Shown: piece after piece, positions 17,522 through 27,169 of the stretch
How positions within the stretch are numbered: position 1 is the first letter of the stretch
Layout: every line of letters begins with the position of its first letter
Program-made: the position numbers and the translations under genes
Assembly: GCF_001598035.1 (NCBI RefSeq)
Contig: NZ_CP014835.1
Span: 62,001-126,000 of the forward strand
DNA: 64,000 nt
Direction of reading: 5' to 3'
Origin: Streptococcus halotolerans
GTDB lineage: Bacteria; Bacillota; Bacilli; Lactobacillales; Streptococcaceae
The notes under the pieces: model-generated
Told to the model about the DNA's origin: nothing
Databases searched by the model: none
Seen by the model: only the letters and a program-made list of their open reading frames with translations

Positions 17522-20500
17522 ATGTTTCATAAACAAAAAGACCGTTTTTCAATACGGAAGTTTAAAATAGGTGTTGGCTCAGTGTTCTTGGGGTCATTCT
17601 TATTGGTGGCACCGCAAGTTTACGCTGAGGAAACAGTAAATGCAAACTCAGAAGTCATTGCTAAACCAGACGCACCCCTTGCCGAGCAAACTCCCATTGC
17701 AAAGGAGTCCTTGCAACTAGTTGGAGAAAATGCAGATGCGACTAAATTGGAAAATGAAGAATCGCAACCTGCACAAGAACTTAAGCTAACAAATCCAGAA
17801 GTATCACAACCAGCTGAAGTTGAGACACCAGAAGTATCACAACCAGCTGAAGTTAAGGCACCAGAAGTATCAGCAGCTGCTACTCCAGCAGAGAGTAAAT
17901 CAGCAGATTCTACTGAAAAAACACCAGAAAATAAACAGCATGAAACAGTAGAAGTTAACGAACAGCCAACCAATACGAATCAAATTGGAGCTTCTTTTAG
18001 ATCTGTTGGAAGTGACCGCAGTGCCTCTGACAATAGAGAAAGTCAACCATTTGAATTAGGAAATGCTGAGTACAATAATAAAGCTCGTCTAGAAGTAACC
18101 AAAAAGAACATGGTTGATTACTTCATCGTGGGCGGTAATGCAAAAGGTGACGATGTCAATCCAACGACCTTAACAGATGATGTAAGTGGACAAGCAGGAA
18201 GCCTTGGACTCAAGAACAAGATCAACATGAATGAAGACTTCACCCTCATCGGGAAGTTGAATTTGGGAGATAAGTATGAAGGCTACAGCCCAAATGGCCG
18301 TAAGGGTGGTGATGGAGTTTCTCTCGCCTTTACGACAGCAAACCCAGGTGTTGTAGGTCTATCTGGAGCTAGTATTGGTTTAGGAGGCATTCCAAATTCA
18401 TTCGGATTTAAGCTAGATACGTGGCATAATACTTCCAATCCAGATGCTAGTCAAAAAGCTTCTAGAGACCCAAAAATTAATAGAACTGAAGATGCGGCAT
18501 TTGGAGCATTTTATAGCACAAATGGTGCAGGGGTAGCAACTACTGATGCAAAAGATGCCCAAAAACTCAATAATCCACCAATGAATAATGAATTCAAGGA
18601 TTTAGCTGTTAGCTACAATGGTAGTACCAAAGTAATGACGGTGACCTATGCTGGTCAAACTTTTTCAAGAAATATTCAAAATTTTTTAGATAGTACAAGA
18701 AGAACAACACGCCAAAAAGCTGGAGAAGAAGAACTAGCTTTTGCGATTTTTGCTTCAACAGGTGCAGGAACAAACTTACAGCAATTTGATTTAACTAAAT
18801 TTGAATATTCAACTGGTGGAAATTATATAAAAGTTCTTTATAAAGATGACGTCACTGGAGAGATTATTAAAGAAAAAATTTACTCTGGAACGACTCGTGA
18901 TACACTAAATTTGAGTGATAAATTATCATTGCCAAATTATGTCATGAAGAGAACTAATGCTGATACTGCAGAAGGCTATCAAGATGAAAATAACATCGCT
19001 TTTAGATCAGGTATTCAGACGATTACATACACCTATGCAAAGGCAGATAAGACAGAGCTTAAAAAACTTGTCGATGGAGATGCTGCGTTAAAAGCATCAA
19101 GTGATTACACCACTGCAAGTAAAGAAACGCAAGATGCTTACAATGCCGCAATAACTGAAGGTAACAAAGTATTAGCAGATACAAAAGCTGAACAACCAGC
19201 TATTGATGCCAGCGTCAAAAATATTAATGATGCAATTACAGCACTGAAAGCGTCAGCCAAGGAAGCCGCAGATGCCGCAGCCGAAAAAGCTGCAGCCTTG
19301 AAAGCAGCGCAAGACGCCGTCAAAGCCGCAGAAGACGCATCAGACGCTGGAAAAGCTAAGAAGGCCGACGCAGAATCAGACCAAATTGTCAGTCAACAAG
19401 AAAGTGACGACTTGGATGTCTTGAATCAGGCAACCACTGATAAGAAAGCAACCGCAACAGACTTAGTGAATGCCTTGGAAGATGGTCCTGAGAAAGATGC
19501 GTTGAAAGAACGGTTAACCAATGTTGTCCCATCAGAAGTAACCGTTAATGACAAAAATAACAACGGCAAAGACGATGCCCAAGAAGAGGCCGAAAAAGCT
19601 GCAGCCTTGAAAGCAGCGCAAGACGCCGTCAAAGCCGCAGAAGACGCATCAGACGCTGGAAAAGCTAAGAAGGCCGACGCAGAATCAGACCAAATTGTCA
19701 GTCAACAAGAAAGTGACGACTTGGATGTCTTGAATCAGGCAACCACTGATAAGAAAGCAACCGCAACAGACTTAGTGAATGCCTTGGAAGATGGTCCTGA
19801 GAAAGATGCGTTGAAAGAACGGTTAACCAATGTTGTCCCATCAGAAGTAACCGTTAATGACAAAAATAACAACGGCAAAGACGATGCCCAAGAAGAGGCC
19901 GAAAAAGCTGCAGCCTTGAAAGCAGCGCAAGACGCCGTCAAAGCCGCAGAAGACGCATCAGACGCTGGAAAAGCTAAGAAGGCCGACGCAGAATCAGACC
20001 AAATTGTCAGTCAACAAGAAAGTGACGACTTGGATGTCTTGAATCAGGCAACCACTGATAAGAAAGCAACCGCAACAGACTTAGTGAATGCCTTGGAAGA
20101 TGGTCCTGAGAAAGATGCGTTGAAAGAACGGTTAACCAATGTTGTCCCATCAGAAGTAACCGTTAATGACAAAAATAACAACGGCAAAGACGATGCCCAA
20201 GAAGAGGCCGAAAAAGCTGCAGCCTTGAAAGCAGCGCAAGACGCCGTCAAAGCCGCAGAAGACGCATCAGACGCTGGAAAAGCTAAGAAGGCCGACGCAG
20301 AATCAGACCAAATTGTCAGTCAACAAGAAAGTGACGACTTGGATGTCTTGAATCAGGCAACCACTGATAAGAAAGCAACCGCAACAGACTTAGTGAATGC
20401 CTTGGAAGATGGTCCTGAGAAAGATGCGTTGAAAGAACGGTTAACCAATGTTGTCCCATCAGAAGTAACCGTTAATGACAAAAATAACAACGGCAAAGAC

Positions 20501-23500
20501 GATGCCCAAGAAGAGGCCGAAAAAGCTGCAGCCTTGAAAGCAGCGCAAGACGCCGTCAAAGCCGCAGAAGACGCATCAGACGCTGGAAAAGCTAAGAAGG
20601 CCGACGCAGAATCAGACCAAATTGTCAGTCAACAAGAAAGTGACGACTTGGATGTCTTGAATCAGGCAACCACTGATAAGAAAGCAACCGCAACAGACTT
20701 AGTGAATGCCTTGGAAGATGGTCCTGAGAAAGATGCGTTGAAAGAACGGTTAACCAATGTTGTCCCATCAGAAGTAACCGTTAATGACAAAAATAACAAC
20801 GGCAAAGACGATGCCCAAGAAGAGGCCGAAAAAGCTGCAGCCTTGAAAGCAGCGCAAGACGCCGTCAAAGCCGCAGAAGACGCATCAGACGCTGGAAAAG
20901 CTAAGAAGGCCGACGCAGAATCAGACCAAATTGTCAGTCAACAAGAAAGTGACGACTTGGATGTCTTGAATCAGGCAACCACTGATAAGAAAGCAACCGC
21001 AACAGACTTAGTGAATGCCTTGGAAGATGGTCCTGAGAAAGATGCGTTGAAAGAACGGTTAACCAATGTTGTCCCATCAGAAGTAACCGTTAATGACAAA
21101 AATAACAACGGCAAAGACGATGCCCAAGAAGAGGCCGAAAAAGCTGCAGCCTTGAAAGCAGCGCAAGACGCCGTCAAAGCCGCAGAAGACGCATCAGACG
21201 CTGGAAAAGCTAAGAAGGCCGACGCAGAATCAGACCAAATTGTCAGTCAACAAGAAAGTGACGACTTGGATGTCTTGAATCAGGCAACCACTGATAAGAA
21301 AGCAACCGCAACAGACTTAGTGAATGCCTTGGAAGATGGTCCTGAGAAAGATGCGTTGAAAGAACGGTTAACCAATGTTGTCCCATCAGAAGTAACCGTT
21401 AATGACAAAAATAACAACGGCAAAGACGATGCCCAAGAAGAGGCCGAAAAAGCTGCAGCCTTGAAAGCAGCGCAAGACGCCGTCAAAGCCGCAGAAGACG
21501 CATCAGACGCTGGAAAAGCTAAGAAGGCCGACGCAGAATCAGACCAAATTGTCAGTCAACAAGAAAGTGACGACTTGGATGTCTTGAATCAGGCAACCAC
21601 TGATAAGAAAGCAACCGCAACAGACTTAGTGAATGCCTTGGAAGATGGTCCTGAGAAAGATGCGTTGAAAGAACGGTTAACCAATGTTGTCCCATCAGAA
21701 GTAACCGTTAATGACAAAAATAACAACGGCAAAGACGATGCCCAAGAAGAGGCCGAAAAAGCTGCAGCCTTGAAAGCAGCGCAAGACGCCGTCAAAGCCG
21801 CAGAAGACGCATCAGACGCTGGAAAAGCTAAGAAGGCCGACGCAGAATCAGACCAAATTGTCAGTCAACAAGAAAGTGACGACTTGGATGTCTTGAATCA
21901 GGCAACCACTGATAAGAAAGCAACCGCAACAGACTTAGTGAATGCCTTGGAAGATGGTCCTGAGAAAGATGCGTTGAAAGAACGGTTAACCAATGTTGTC
22001 CCATCAGAAGTAACCGTTAATGACAAAAATAACAACGGCAAAGACGATGCCCAAGAAGAGGCCGAAAAAGCTGCAGCCTTGAAAGCAGCGCAAGACGCCG
22101 TCAAAGCCGCAGAAGACGCATCAGACGCTGGAAAAGCTAAGAAGGCCGACGCAGAATCAGACCAAATTGTCAGTCAACAAGAAAGTGACGACTTGGATGT
22201 CTTGAATCAGGCAACCACTGATAAGAAAGCAACCGCAACAGACTTAGTGAATGCCTTGGAAGATGGTCCTGAGAAAGATGCGTTGAAAGAACGGTTAACC
22301 AATGTTGTCCCATCAGAAGTAACCGTTAATGACAAAAATAACAACGGCAAAGACGATGCCCAAGAAGAGGCCGAAAAAGCTGCAGCCTTGAAAGCAGCGC
22401 AAGACGCCGTCAAAGCCGCAGAAGACGCATCAGACGCTGGAAAAGCTAAGAAGGCCGACGCAGAATCAGACCAAATTGTCAGTCAACAAGAAAGTGACGA
22501 CTTGGATGTCTTGAATCAGGCAACCACTGATAAGAAAGCAACCGCAACAGACTTAGTGAATGCCTTGGAAGATGGTCCTGAGAAAGATGCGTTGAAAGAA
22601 CGGTTAACCAATGTTGTCCCATCAGAAGTAACCGTTAATGACAAAAATAACAACGGCAAAGACGATGCCCAAGAAGAGGCCGAAAAAGCTGCAGCCTTGA
22701 AAGCAGCGCAAGACGCCGTCAAAGCCGCAGAAGACGCATCAGACGCTGGAAAAGCTAAGAAGGCCGACGCAGAATCAGACCAAATTGTCAGTCAACAAGA
22801 AAGTGACGACTTGGATGTCTTGAATCAGGCAACCACTGATAAGAAAGCAACCGCAACAGACTTAGTGAATGCCTTGGAAGATGGTCCTGAGAAAGATGCG
22901 TTGAAAGAACGGTTAACCAATGTTGTCCCATCAGAAGTAACCGTTAATGACAAAAATAACAACGGCAAAGACGATGCCCAAGAAGAGGCCGAAAAAGCTG
23001 CAGCCTTGAAAGCAGCGCAAGACGCCGTCAAAGCCGCAGAAGACGCATCAGACGCTGGAAAAGCTAAGAAGGCCGACGCAGAATCAGACCAAATTGTCAG
23101 TCAACAAGAAAGTGACGACTTGGATGTCTTGAATCAGGCAACCACTGATAAGAAAGCAACCGCAACAGACTTAGTGAATGCCTTGGAAGATGGTCCTGAG
23201 AAAGATGCGTTGAAAGAACGGTTAACCAATGTTGTCCCATCAGAAGTAACCGTTAATGACAAAAATAACAACGGCAAAGACGATGCCCAAGAAGAGGCCG
23301 AAAAAGCTGCAGCCTTGAAAGCAGCGCAAGACGCCGTCAAAGCCGCAGAAGACGCATCAGACGCTGGAAAAGCTAAGAAGGCCGACGCAGAATCAGACCA
23401 AATTGTCAGTCAACAAGAAAGTGACGACTTGGATGTCTTGAATCAGGCAACCACTGATAAGAAAGCAACCGCAACAGACTTAGTGAATGCCTTGGAAGAT

Positions 23501-26500
23501 GGTCCTGAGAAAGATGCGTTGAAAGAACGGTTAACCAATGTTGTCCCATCAGAAGTAACCGTTAATGACAAAAATAACAACGGCAAAGACGATGCCCAAG
23601 AAGAGGCCGAAAAAGCTGCAGCCTTGAAAGCAGCGCAAGACGCCGTCAAAGCCGCAGAAGACGCATCAGACGCTGGAAAAGCTAAGAAGGCCGACGCAGA
23701 ATCAGACCAAATTGTCAGTCAACAAGAAAGTGACGACTTGGATGTCTTGAATCAGGCAACCACTGATAAGAAAGCAACCGCAACAGACTTAGTGAATGCC
23801 TTGGAAGATGGTCCTGAGAAAGATGCGTTGAAAGAACGGTTAACCAATGTTGTCCCATCAGAAGTAACCGTTAATGACAAAAATAACAACGGCAAAGACG
23901 ATGCCCAAGAAGAGGCCGAAAAAGCTGCAGCCTTGAAAGCAGCGCAAGACGCCGTCAAAGCCGCAGAAGACGCATCAGACGCTGGAAAAGCTAAGAAGGC
24001 CGACGCAGAATCAGACCAAATTGTCAGTCAACAAGAAAGTGACGACTTGGATGTCTTGAATCAGGCAACCACTGATAAGAAAGCAACCGCAACAGACTTA
24101 GTGAATGCCTTGGAAGATGGTCCTGAGAAAGATGCGTTGAAAGAACGGTTAACCAATGTTGTCCCATCAGAAGTAACCGTTAATGACAAAAATAACAACG
24201 GCAAAGACGATGCCCAAGAAGAGGCCGAAAAAGCTGCAGCCTTGAAAGCAGCGCAAGACGCCGTCAAAGCCGCAGAAGACGCATCAGACGCTGGAAAAGC
24301 TAAGAAGGCCGACGCAGAATCAGACCAAATTGTCAGTCAACAAGAAAGTGACGACTTGGATGTCTTGAATCAGGCAACCACTGATAAGAAAGCAACCGCA
24401 ACAGACTTAGTGAATGCCTTGGAAGATGGTCCTGAGAAAGATGCGTTGAAAGAACGGTTAACCAATGTTGTCCCATCAGAAGTAACCGTTAATGACAAAA
24501 ATAACAACGGCAAAGACGATGCCCAAGAAGAGGCCGAAAAAGCTGCAGCCTTGAAAGCAGCGCAAGACGCCGTCAAAGCCGCAGAAGACGCATCAGACGC
24601 TGGAAAAGCTAAGAAGGCCGACGCAGAATCAGACCAAATTGTCAGTCAACAAGAAAGTGACGACTTGGATGTCTTGAATCAGGCAACCACTGATAAGAAA
24701 GCAACCGCAACAGACTTAGTGAATGCCTTGGAAGATGGTCCTGAGAAAGATGCGTTGAAAGAACGGTTAACCAATGTTGTCCCATCAGAAGTAACCGTTA
24801 ATGACAAAAATAACAACGGCAAAGACGATGCCCAAGAAGAGGCCGAAAAAGCTGCAGCCTTGAAAGCAGCGCAAGACGCCGTCAAAGCCGCAGAAGACGC
24901 ATCAGACGCTGGAAAAGCTAAGAAGGCCGACGCAGAATCAGACCAAATTGTCAGTCAACAAGAAAGTGACGACTTGGATGTCTTGAATCAGGCAACCACT
25001 GATAAGAAAGCAACCGCAACAGACTTAGTGAATGCCTTGGAAGATGGTCCTGAGAAAGATGCGTTGAAAGAACGGTTAACCAATGTTGTCCCATCAGAAG
25101 TAACCGTTAATGACAAAAATAACAACGGCAAAGACGATGCCCAAGAAGAGGCCGAAAAAGCTGCAGCCTTGAAAGCAGCGCAAGACGCCGTCAAAGCCGC
25201 AGAAGACGCATCAGACGCTGGAAAAGCTAAGAAGGCCGACGCAGAATCAGACCAAATTGTCAGTCAACAAGAAAGTGACGACTTGGATGTCTTGAATCAG
25301 GCAACCACTGATAAGAAAGCAACCGCAACAGACTTAGTGAATGCCTTGGAAGATGGTCCTGAGAAAGATGCGTTGAAAGAACGGTTAACCAATGTTGTCC
25401 CATCAGAAGTAACCGTTAATGACAAAAATAACAACGGCAAAGACGATGCCCAAGAAGAGGCCGAAAAAGCTGCAGCCTTGAAAGCAGCGCAAGACGCCGT
25501 CAAAGCCGCAGAAGACGCATCAGACGCTGGAAAAGCTAAGAAGGCCGACGCAGAATCAGACCAAATTGTCAGTCAACAAGAAAGTGACGACTTGGATGTC
25601 TTGAATCAGGCAACCACTGATAAGAAAGCAACCGCAACAGACTTAGTGAATGCCTTGGAAGATGGTCCTGAGAAAGATGCGTTGAAAGAACGGTTAACCA
25701 ATGTTGTCCCATCAGAAGTAACCGTTAATGACAAAAATAACAACGGCAAAGACGATGCCCAAGAAGAGGCCGAAAAAGCTGCAGCCTTGAAAGCAGCGCA
25801 AGACGCCGTCAAAGCCGCAGAAGACGCATCAGACGCTGGAAAAGCTAAGAAGGCCGACGCAGAATCAGACCAAATTGTCAGTCAACAAGAAAGTGACGAC
25901 TTGGATGTCTTGAATCAGGCAACCACTGATAAGAAAGCAACCGCAACAGACTTAGTGAATGCCTTGGAAGATGGTCCTGAGAAAGATGCGTTGAAAGAAC
26001 GGTTAACCAATGTTGTCCCATCAGAAGTAACCGTTAATGACAAAAATAACAACGGCAAAGACGATGCCCAAGAAGAGGCCGAAAAAGCTGCAGCCTTGAA
26101 AGCAGCGCAAGACGCCGTCAAAGCCGCAGAAGACGCATCAGACGCTGGAAAAGCTAAGAAGGCCGACGCAGAATCAGACCAAATTGTCAGTCAACAAGAA
26201 AGTGACGACTTGGATGTCTTGAATCAGGCAACCACTGATAAGAAAGCAACCGCAACAGACTTAGTGAATGCCTTGGAAGATGGTCCTGAGAAGGCTTCCC
26301 TCAAAGCTCGTCTTGACCAAGTGAAGACGTCAGAAGTTATTGTCAACGATGCTAATAGCAATGGCAAATCTGATAGTCAAGAGATCGAGAAGCCTGAATT
26401 GGATCCAAAAGTTGATGATTCAGAAAAAGGCAACTCCGCTAAGACAGGTCACAAAGTTGTCCCAATGGGAACAAAACCTGCTGGACGGATAGTGTCGTCT

Positions 26501-26662
26501 CAATCAGTTAAGACATCAACGCCATCTCAAACGAAGAGTGACGAGAGTCTGCCAAGGACAGGTGAAAGAAGCAATTCATTAGCTACCATTTATGGTGGTG
26601 TGACCATTGCCTTAGCCGCCTTGTTTGCCTCTAAAAAACGTAAAAGAGATCGTGAAGAATGA
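17522..26662 (+). CDS. Giant LPXTG-anchored repeat surface protein with lectin-like head
   Basis: The product is 3046 aa. Residues 1-35 are a YSIRK-type signal peptide (RFSIRKFKIGVGSVFLGS...VYA|EE). About 36-155 is a P/E/V/A-rich linker with short PEVSQPAEV repeats. About 158-431 looks like a bacterial L-type lectin domain (GGDGVSLAFTT, GGIPNSFGFKLDTW, LAVSYNGSTKVMTVTY). About 433-507 is a MucBP-like beta domain. About 508-580 is a FIVAR-like helical bundle. Residues 588-2956 are 22 identical 103-aa repeats plus a 23rd whose last third differs. LPRTG at 3010-3014 is followed by a hydrophobic helix and KKRKRDREE tail, the sortase A signal. It should present an adhesive head on a very long stalk. 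The ligand is unknown. Confidence 0.93.
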   Translation: MFHKQKDRFSIRKFKIGVGSVFLGSFLLVAPQVYAEETVNANSEVIAKPDAPLAEQTPIAKESLQLVGENADATKLENEESQPAQELKLTNPEVSQPAEVETPEVSQPAEVKAPEVSAAATPAESKSADSTEKTPENKQHETVEVNEQPTNTNQIGASFRSVGSDRSASDNRESQPFELGNAEYNNKARLEVTKKNMVDYFIVGGNAKGDDVNPTTLTDDVSGQAGSLGLKNKINMNEDFTLIGKLNLGDKYEGYSPNGRKGGDGVSLAFTTANPGVVGLSGASIGLGGIPNSFGFKLDTWHNTSNPDASQKASRDPKINRTEDAAFGAFYSTNGAGVATTDAKDAQKLNNPPMNNEFKDLAVSYNGSTKVMTVTYAGQTFSRNIQNFLDSTRRTTRQKAGEEELAFAIFASTGAGTNLQQFDLTKFEYSTGGNYIKVLYKDDVTGEIIKEKIYSGTTRDTLNLSDKLSLPNYVMKRTNADTAEGYQDENNIAFRSGIQTITYTYAKADKTELKKLVDGDAALKASSDYTTASKETQDAYNAAITEGNKVLADTKAEQPAIDASVKNINDAITALKASAKEAADAAAEKAAALKAAQDAVKAAEDASDAGKAKKADAESDQIVSQQESDDLDVLNQATTDKKATATDLVNALEDGPEKDALKERLTNVVPSEVTVNDKNNNGKDDAQEEAEKAAALKAAQDAVKAAEDASDAGKAKKADAESDQIVSQQESDDLDVLNQATTDKKATATDLVNALEDGPEKDALKERLTNVVPSEVTVNDKNNNGKDDAQEEAEKAAALKAAQDAVKAAEDASDAGKAKKADAESDQIVSQQESDDLDVLNQATTDKKATATDLVNALEDGPEKDALKERLTNVVPSEVTVNDKNNNGKDDAQEEAEKAAALKAAQDAVKAAEDASDAGKAKKADAESDQIVSQQESDDLDVLNQATTDKKATATDLVNALEDGPEKDALKERLTNVVPSEVTVNDKNNNGKDDAQEEAEKAAALKAAQDAVKAAEDASDAGKAKKADAESDQIVSQQESDDLDVLNQATTDKKATATDLVNALEDGPEKDALKERLTNVVPSEVTVNDKNNNGKDDAQEEAEKAAALKAAQDAVKAAEDASDAGKAKKADAESDQIVSQQESDDLDVLNQATTDKKATATDLVNALEDGPEKDALKERLTNVVPSEVTVNDKNNNGKDDAQEEAEKAAALKAAQDAVKAAEDASDAGKAKKADAESDQIVSQQESDDLDVLNQATTDKKATATDLVNALEDGPEKDALKERLTNVVPSEVTVNDKNNNGKDDAQEEAEKAAALKAAQDAVKAAEDASDAGKAKKADAESDQIVSQQESDDLDVLNQATTDKKATATDLVNALEDGPEKDALKERLTNVVPSEVTVNDKNNNGKDDAQEEAEKAAALKAAQDAVKAAEDASDAGKAKKADAESDQIVSQQESDDLDVLNQATTDKKATATDLVNALEDGPEKDALKERLTNVVPSEVTVNDKNNNGKDDAQEEAEKAAALKAAQDAVKAAEDASDAGKAKKADAESDQIVSQQESDDLDVLNQATTDKKATATDLVNALEDGPEKDALKERLTNVVPSEVTVNDKNNNGKDDAQEEAEKAAALKAAQDAVKAAEDASDAGKAKKADAESDQIVSQQESDDLDVLNQATTDKKATATDLVNALEDGPEKDALKERLTNVVPSEVTVNDKNNNGKDDAQEEAEKAAALKAAQDAVKAAEDASDAGKAKKADAESDQIVSQQESDDLDVLNQATTDKKATATDLVNALEDGPEKDALKERLTNVVPSEVTVNDKNNNGKDDAQEEAEKAAALKAAQDAVKAAEDASDAGKAKKADAESDQIVSQQESDDLDVLNQATTDKKATATDLVNALEDGPEKDALKERLTNVVPSEVTVNDKNNNGKDDAQEEAEKAAALKAAQDAVKAAEDASDAGKAKKADAESDQIVSQQESDDLDVLNQATTDKKATATDLVNALEDGPEKDALKERLTNVVPSEVTVNDKNNNGKDDAQEEAEKAAALKAAQDAVKAAEDASDAGKAKKADAESDQIVSQQESDDLDVLNQATTDKKATATDLVNALEDGPEKDALKERLTNVVPSEVTVNDKNNNGKDDAQEEAEKAAALKAAQDAVKAAEDASDAGKAKKADAESDQIVSQQESDDLDVLNQATTDKKATATDLVNALEDGPEKDALKERLTNVVPSEVTVNDKNNNGKDDAQEEAEKAAALKAAQDAVKAAEDASDAGKAKKADAESDQIVSQQESDDLDVLNQATTDKKATATDLVNALEDGPEKDALKERLTNVVPSEVTVNDKNNNGKDDAQEEAEKAAALKAAQDAVKAAEDASDAGKAKKADAESDQIVSQQESDDLDVLNQATTDKKATATDLVNALEDGPEKDALKERLTNVVPSEVTVNDKNNNGKDDAQEEAEKAAALKAAQDAVKAAEDASDAGKAKKADAESDQIVSQQESDDLDVLNQATTDKKATATDLVNALEDGPEKDALKERLTNVVPSEVTVNDKNNNGKDDAQEEAEKAAALKAAQDAVKAAEDASDAGKAKKADAESDQIVSQQESDDLDVLNQATTDKKATATDLVNALEDGPEKDALKERLTNVVPSEVTVNDKNNNGKDDAQEEAEKAAALKAAQDAVKAAEDASDAGKAKKADAESDQIVSQQESDDLDVLNQATTDKKATATDLVNALEDGPEKDALKERLTNVVPSEVTVNDKNNNGKDDAQEEAEKAAALKAAQDAVKAAEDASDAGKAKKADAESDQIVSQQESDDLDVLNQATTDKKATATDLVNALEDGPEKDALKERLTNVVPSEVTVNDKNNNGKDDAQEEAEKAAALKAAQDAVKAAEDASDAGKAKKADAESDQIVSQQESDDLDVLNQATTDKKATATDLVNALEDGPEKASLKARLDQVKTSEVIVNDANSNGKSDSQEIEKPELDPKVDDSEKGNSAKTGHKVVPMGTKPAGRIVSSQSVKTSTPSQTKSDESLPRTGERSNSLATIYGGVTIALAALFASKKRKRDREE
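19283..26389 (+). repeat. 22 identical 309-bp tandem repeats plus a variant 23rd copy
   Basis: Units start at 19283 + 309n. Copies 1-22 (19283-26080) are identical at nucleotide level as far as I can read. Copy 23 (26081-26389) is identical for about 70 codons and then diverges from about 26294 (GPEKASLK instead of GPEKDALK). Each unit encodes a helical segment (EKAAALKAAQDAVKAAEDA), a middle segment and NDKNNNGKDDAQE, which fits an EF-hand loop. Confidence 0.97.
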
Positions 26663-26744
26663 TGACTGACTATCCCACAAACTAAGTTTTGATGAATCGA
26701 CTGAATCAAAATGAAAAATTATGGGTAGGTCCCGTCGAAGCTGA

Positions 26745-26789
26745 AAAAGCACCTCAAAGTTAGGTATTCCTAGCTATTGGGGTGCTTTT
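26745..26789 (+). terminator. Terminator of the surface protein gene
   Basis: AAAAGCACC pairs with GGTGCTTTT, and an inner TAGG/CCTA pairing extends the stem. Confidence 0.8.
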
Positions 26790-26898
26790 CATTATAGTGT
26801 TTTTGTAAGGTAAGCGGTAAGCGCTCCATACCAAGGTATCTAGTCATCCTCTTACTCCTCCAGTATACTGTTAGTAGAAAACAGAATCGGAGATTATT

Positions 26899-27087
26899 GT
26901 GATGACACAACCTATCGTTCCTTTGGAAACACCACAAACTCGTCGCTTTGAGAAGAAAAAGAAAAACGAGATAATGCTGAAAATGCGTATTGGAAAAGTT
27001 GAACTAAGCTTGTTCCAATCGCTTCATCAAGAAACACTGGAAACTATTTTAGATAAGGTATTGCGCTATGACAATGCATCTCGGTGA
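26899..27087 (+). pseudogene. IS66-type orfA remnant
   Basis: A 62-codon frame begins after GGAGATTATTGTG. Its second half (GKVELSLFQSLHQETLETILDKVL) resembles the end of IS66-family OrfA (TnpA) proteins, in which a helix precedes the overlap with OrfB. The N-terminal helix-turn-helix expected for the family is not recognisable, so it is probably truncated. The adjacent overlapping OrfB-like start strengthens the call. No terminal repeats are found. Confidence 0.4.
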
Positions 27088-27151
27088 TTTGGGACAAGTC
27101 TACATGGCAGATGATAACATATCATCAATAAAAACTGATAGTAGCAGTTAA
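27068..27151 (+). pseudogene. IS66-type orfB fragment
   Basis: ATG 27068 overlaps the end of the orfA-like frame. The first residues MTMHLGDLGQVYM match the conserved start of IS66 OrfB (TnpB), where '..LGKVYL' is normally followed by a CGKTDMR motif. Here the match stops after VYM and the frame closes after 27 codons. The rest of the element is gone. Confidence 0.45.
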
Positions 27152-27169
27152 GCCACTATCAGTTTTTTT
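27131..27169 (-). terminator. Bidirectional terminator between IS66 remnant and merR gene
   Basis: AAAACTGATAGT pairs perfectly with ACTATCAGTTTT, with T runs on both strands. It ends at the stop codon of the minus-strand regulator gene. Confidence 0.8.

Noticed and set aside
19426..26121. A series of 22 identical 68-codon frames on the minus strand, 309 bp apart.
   Set aside because: They are antisense shadows of the repeat array: same period, no ribosome sites, alanine/serine-rich by complement of the coding strand.
19283..26389. Regular direct repeats that might be taken for a CRISPR-like array.
   Set aside because: Units are contiguous, 309 bp, in frame and coding, with no variable spacers.
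26899..27087. The 62-codon frame as an independent small gene.
   Set aside because: The overlap with an orfB-like start and the residue pattern fit an IS66 orfA remnant better.
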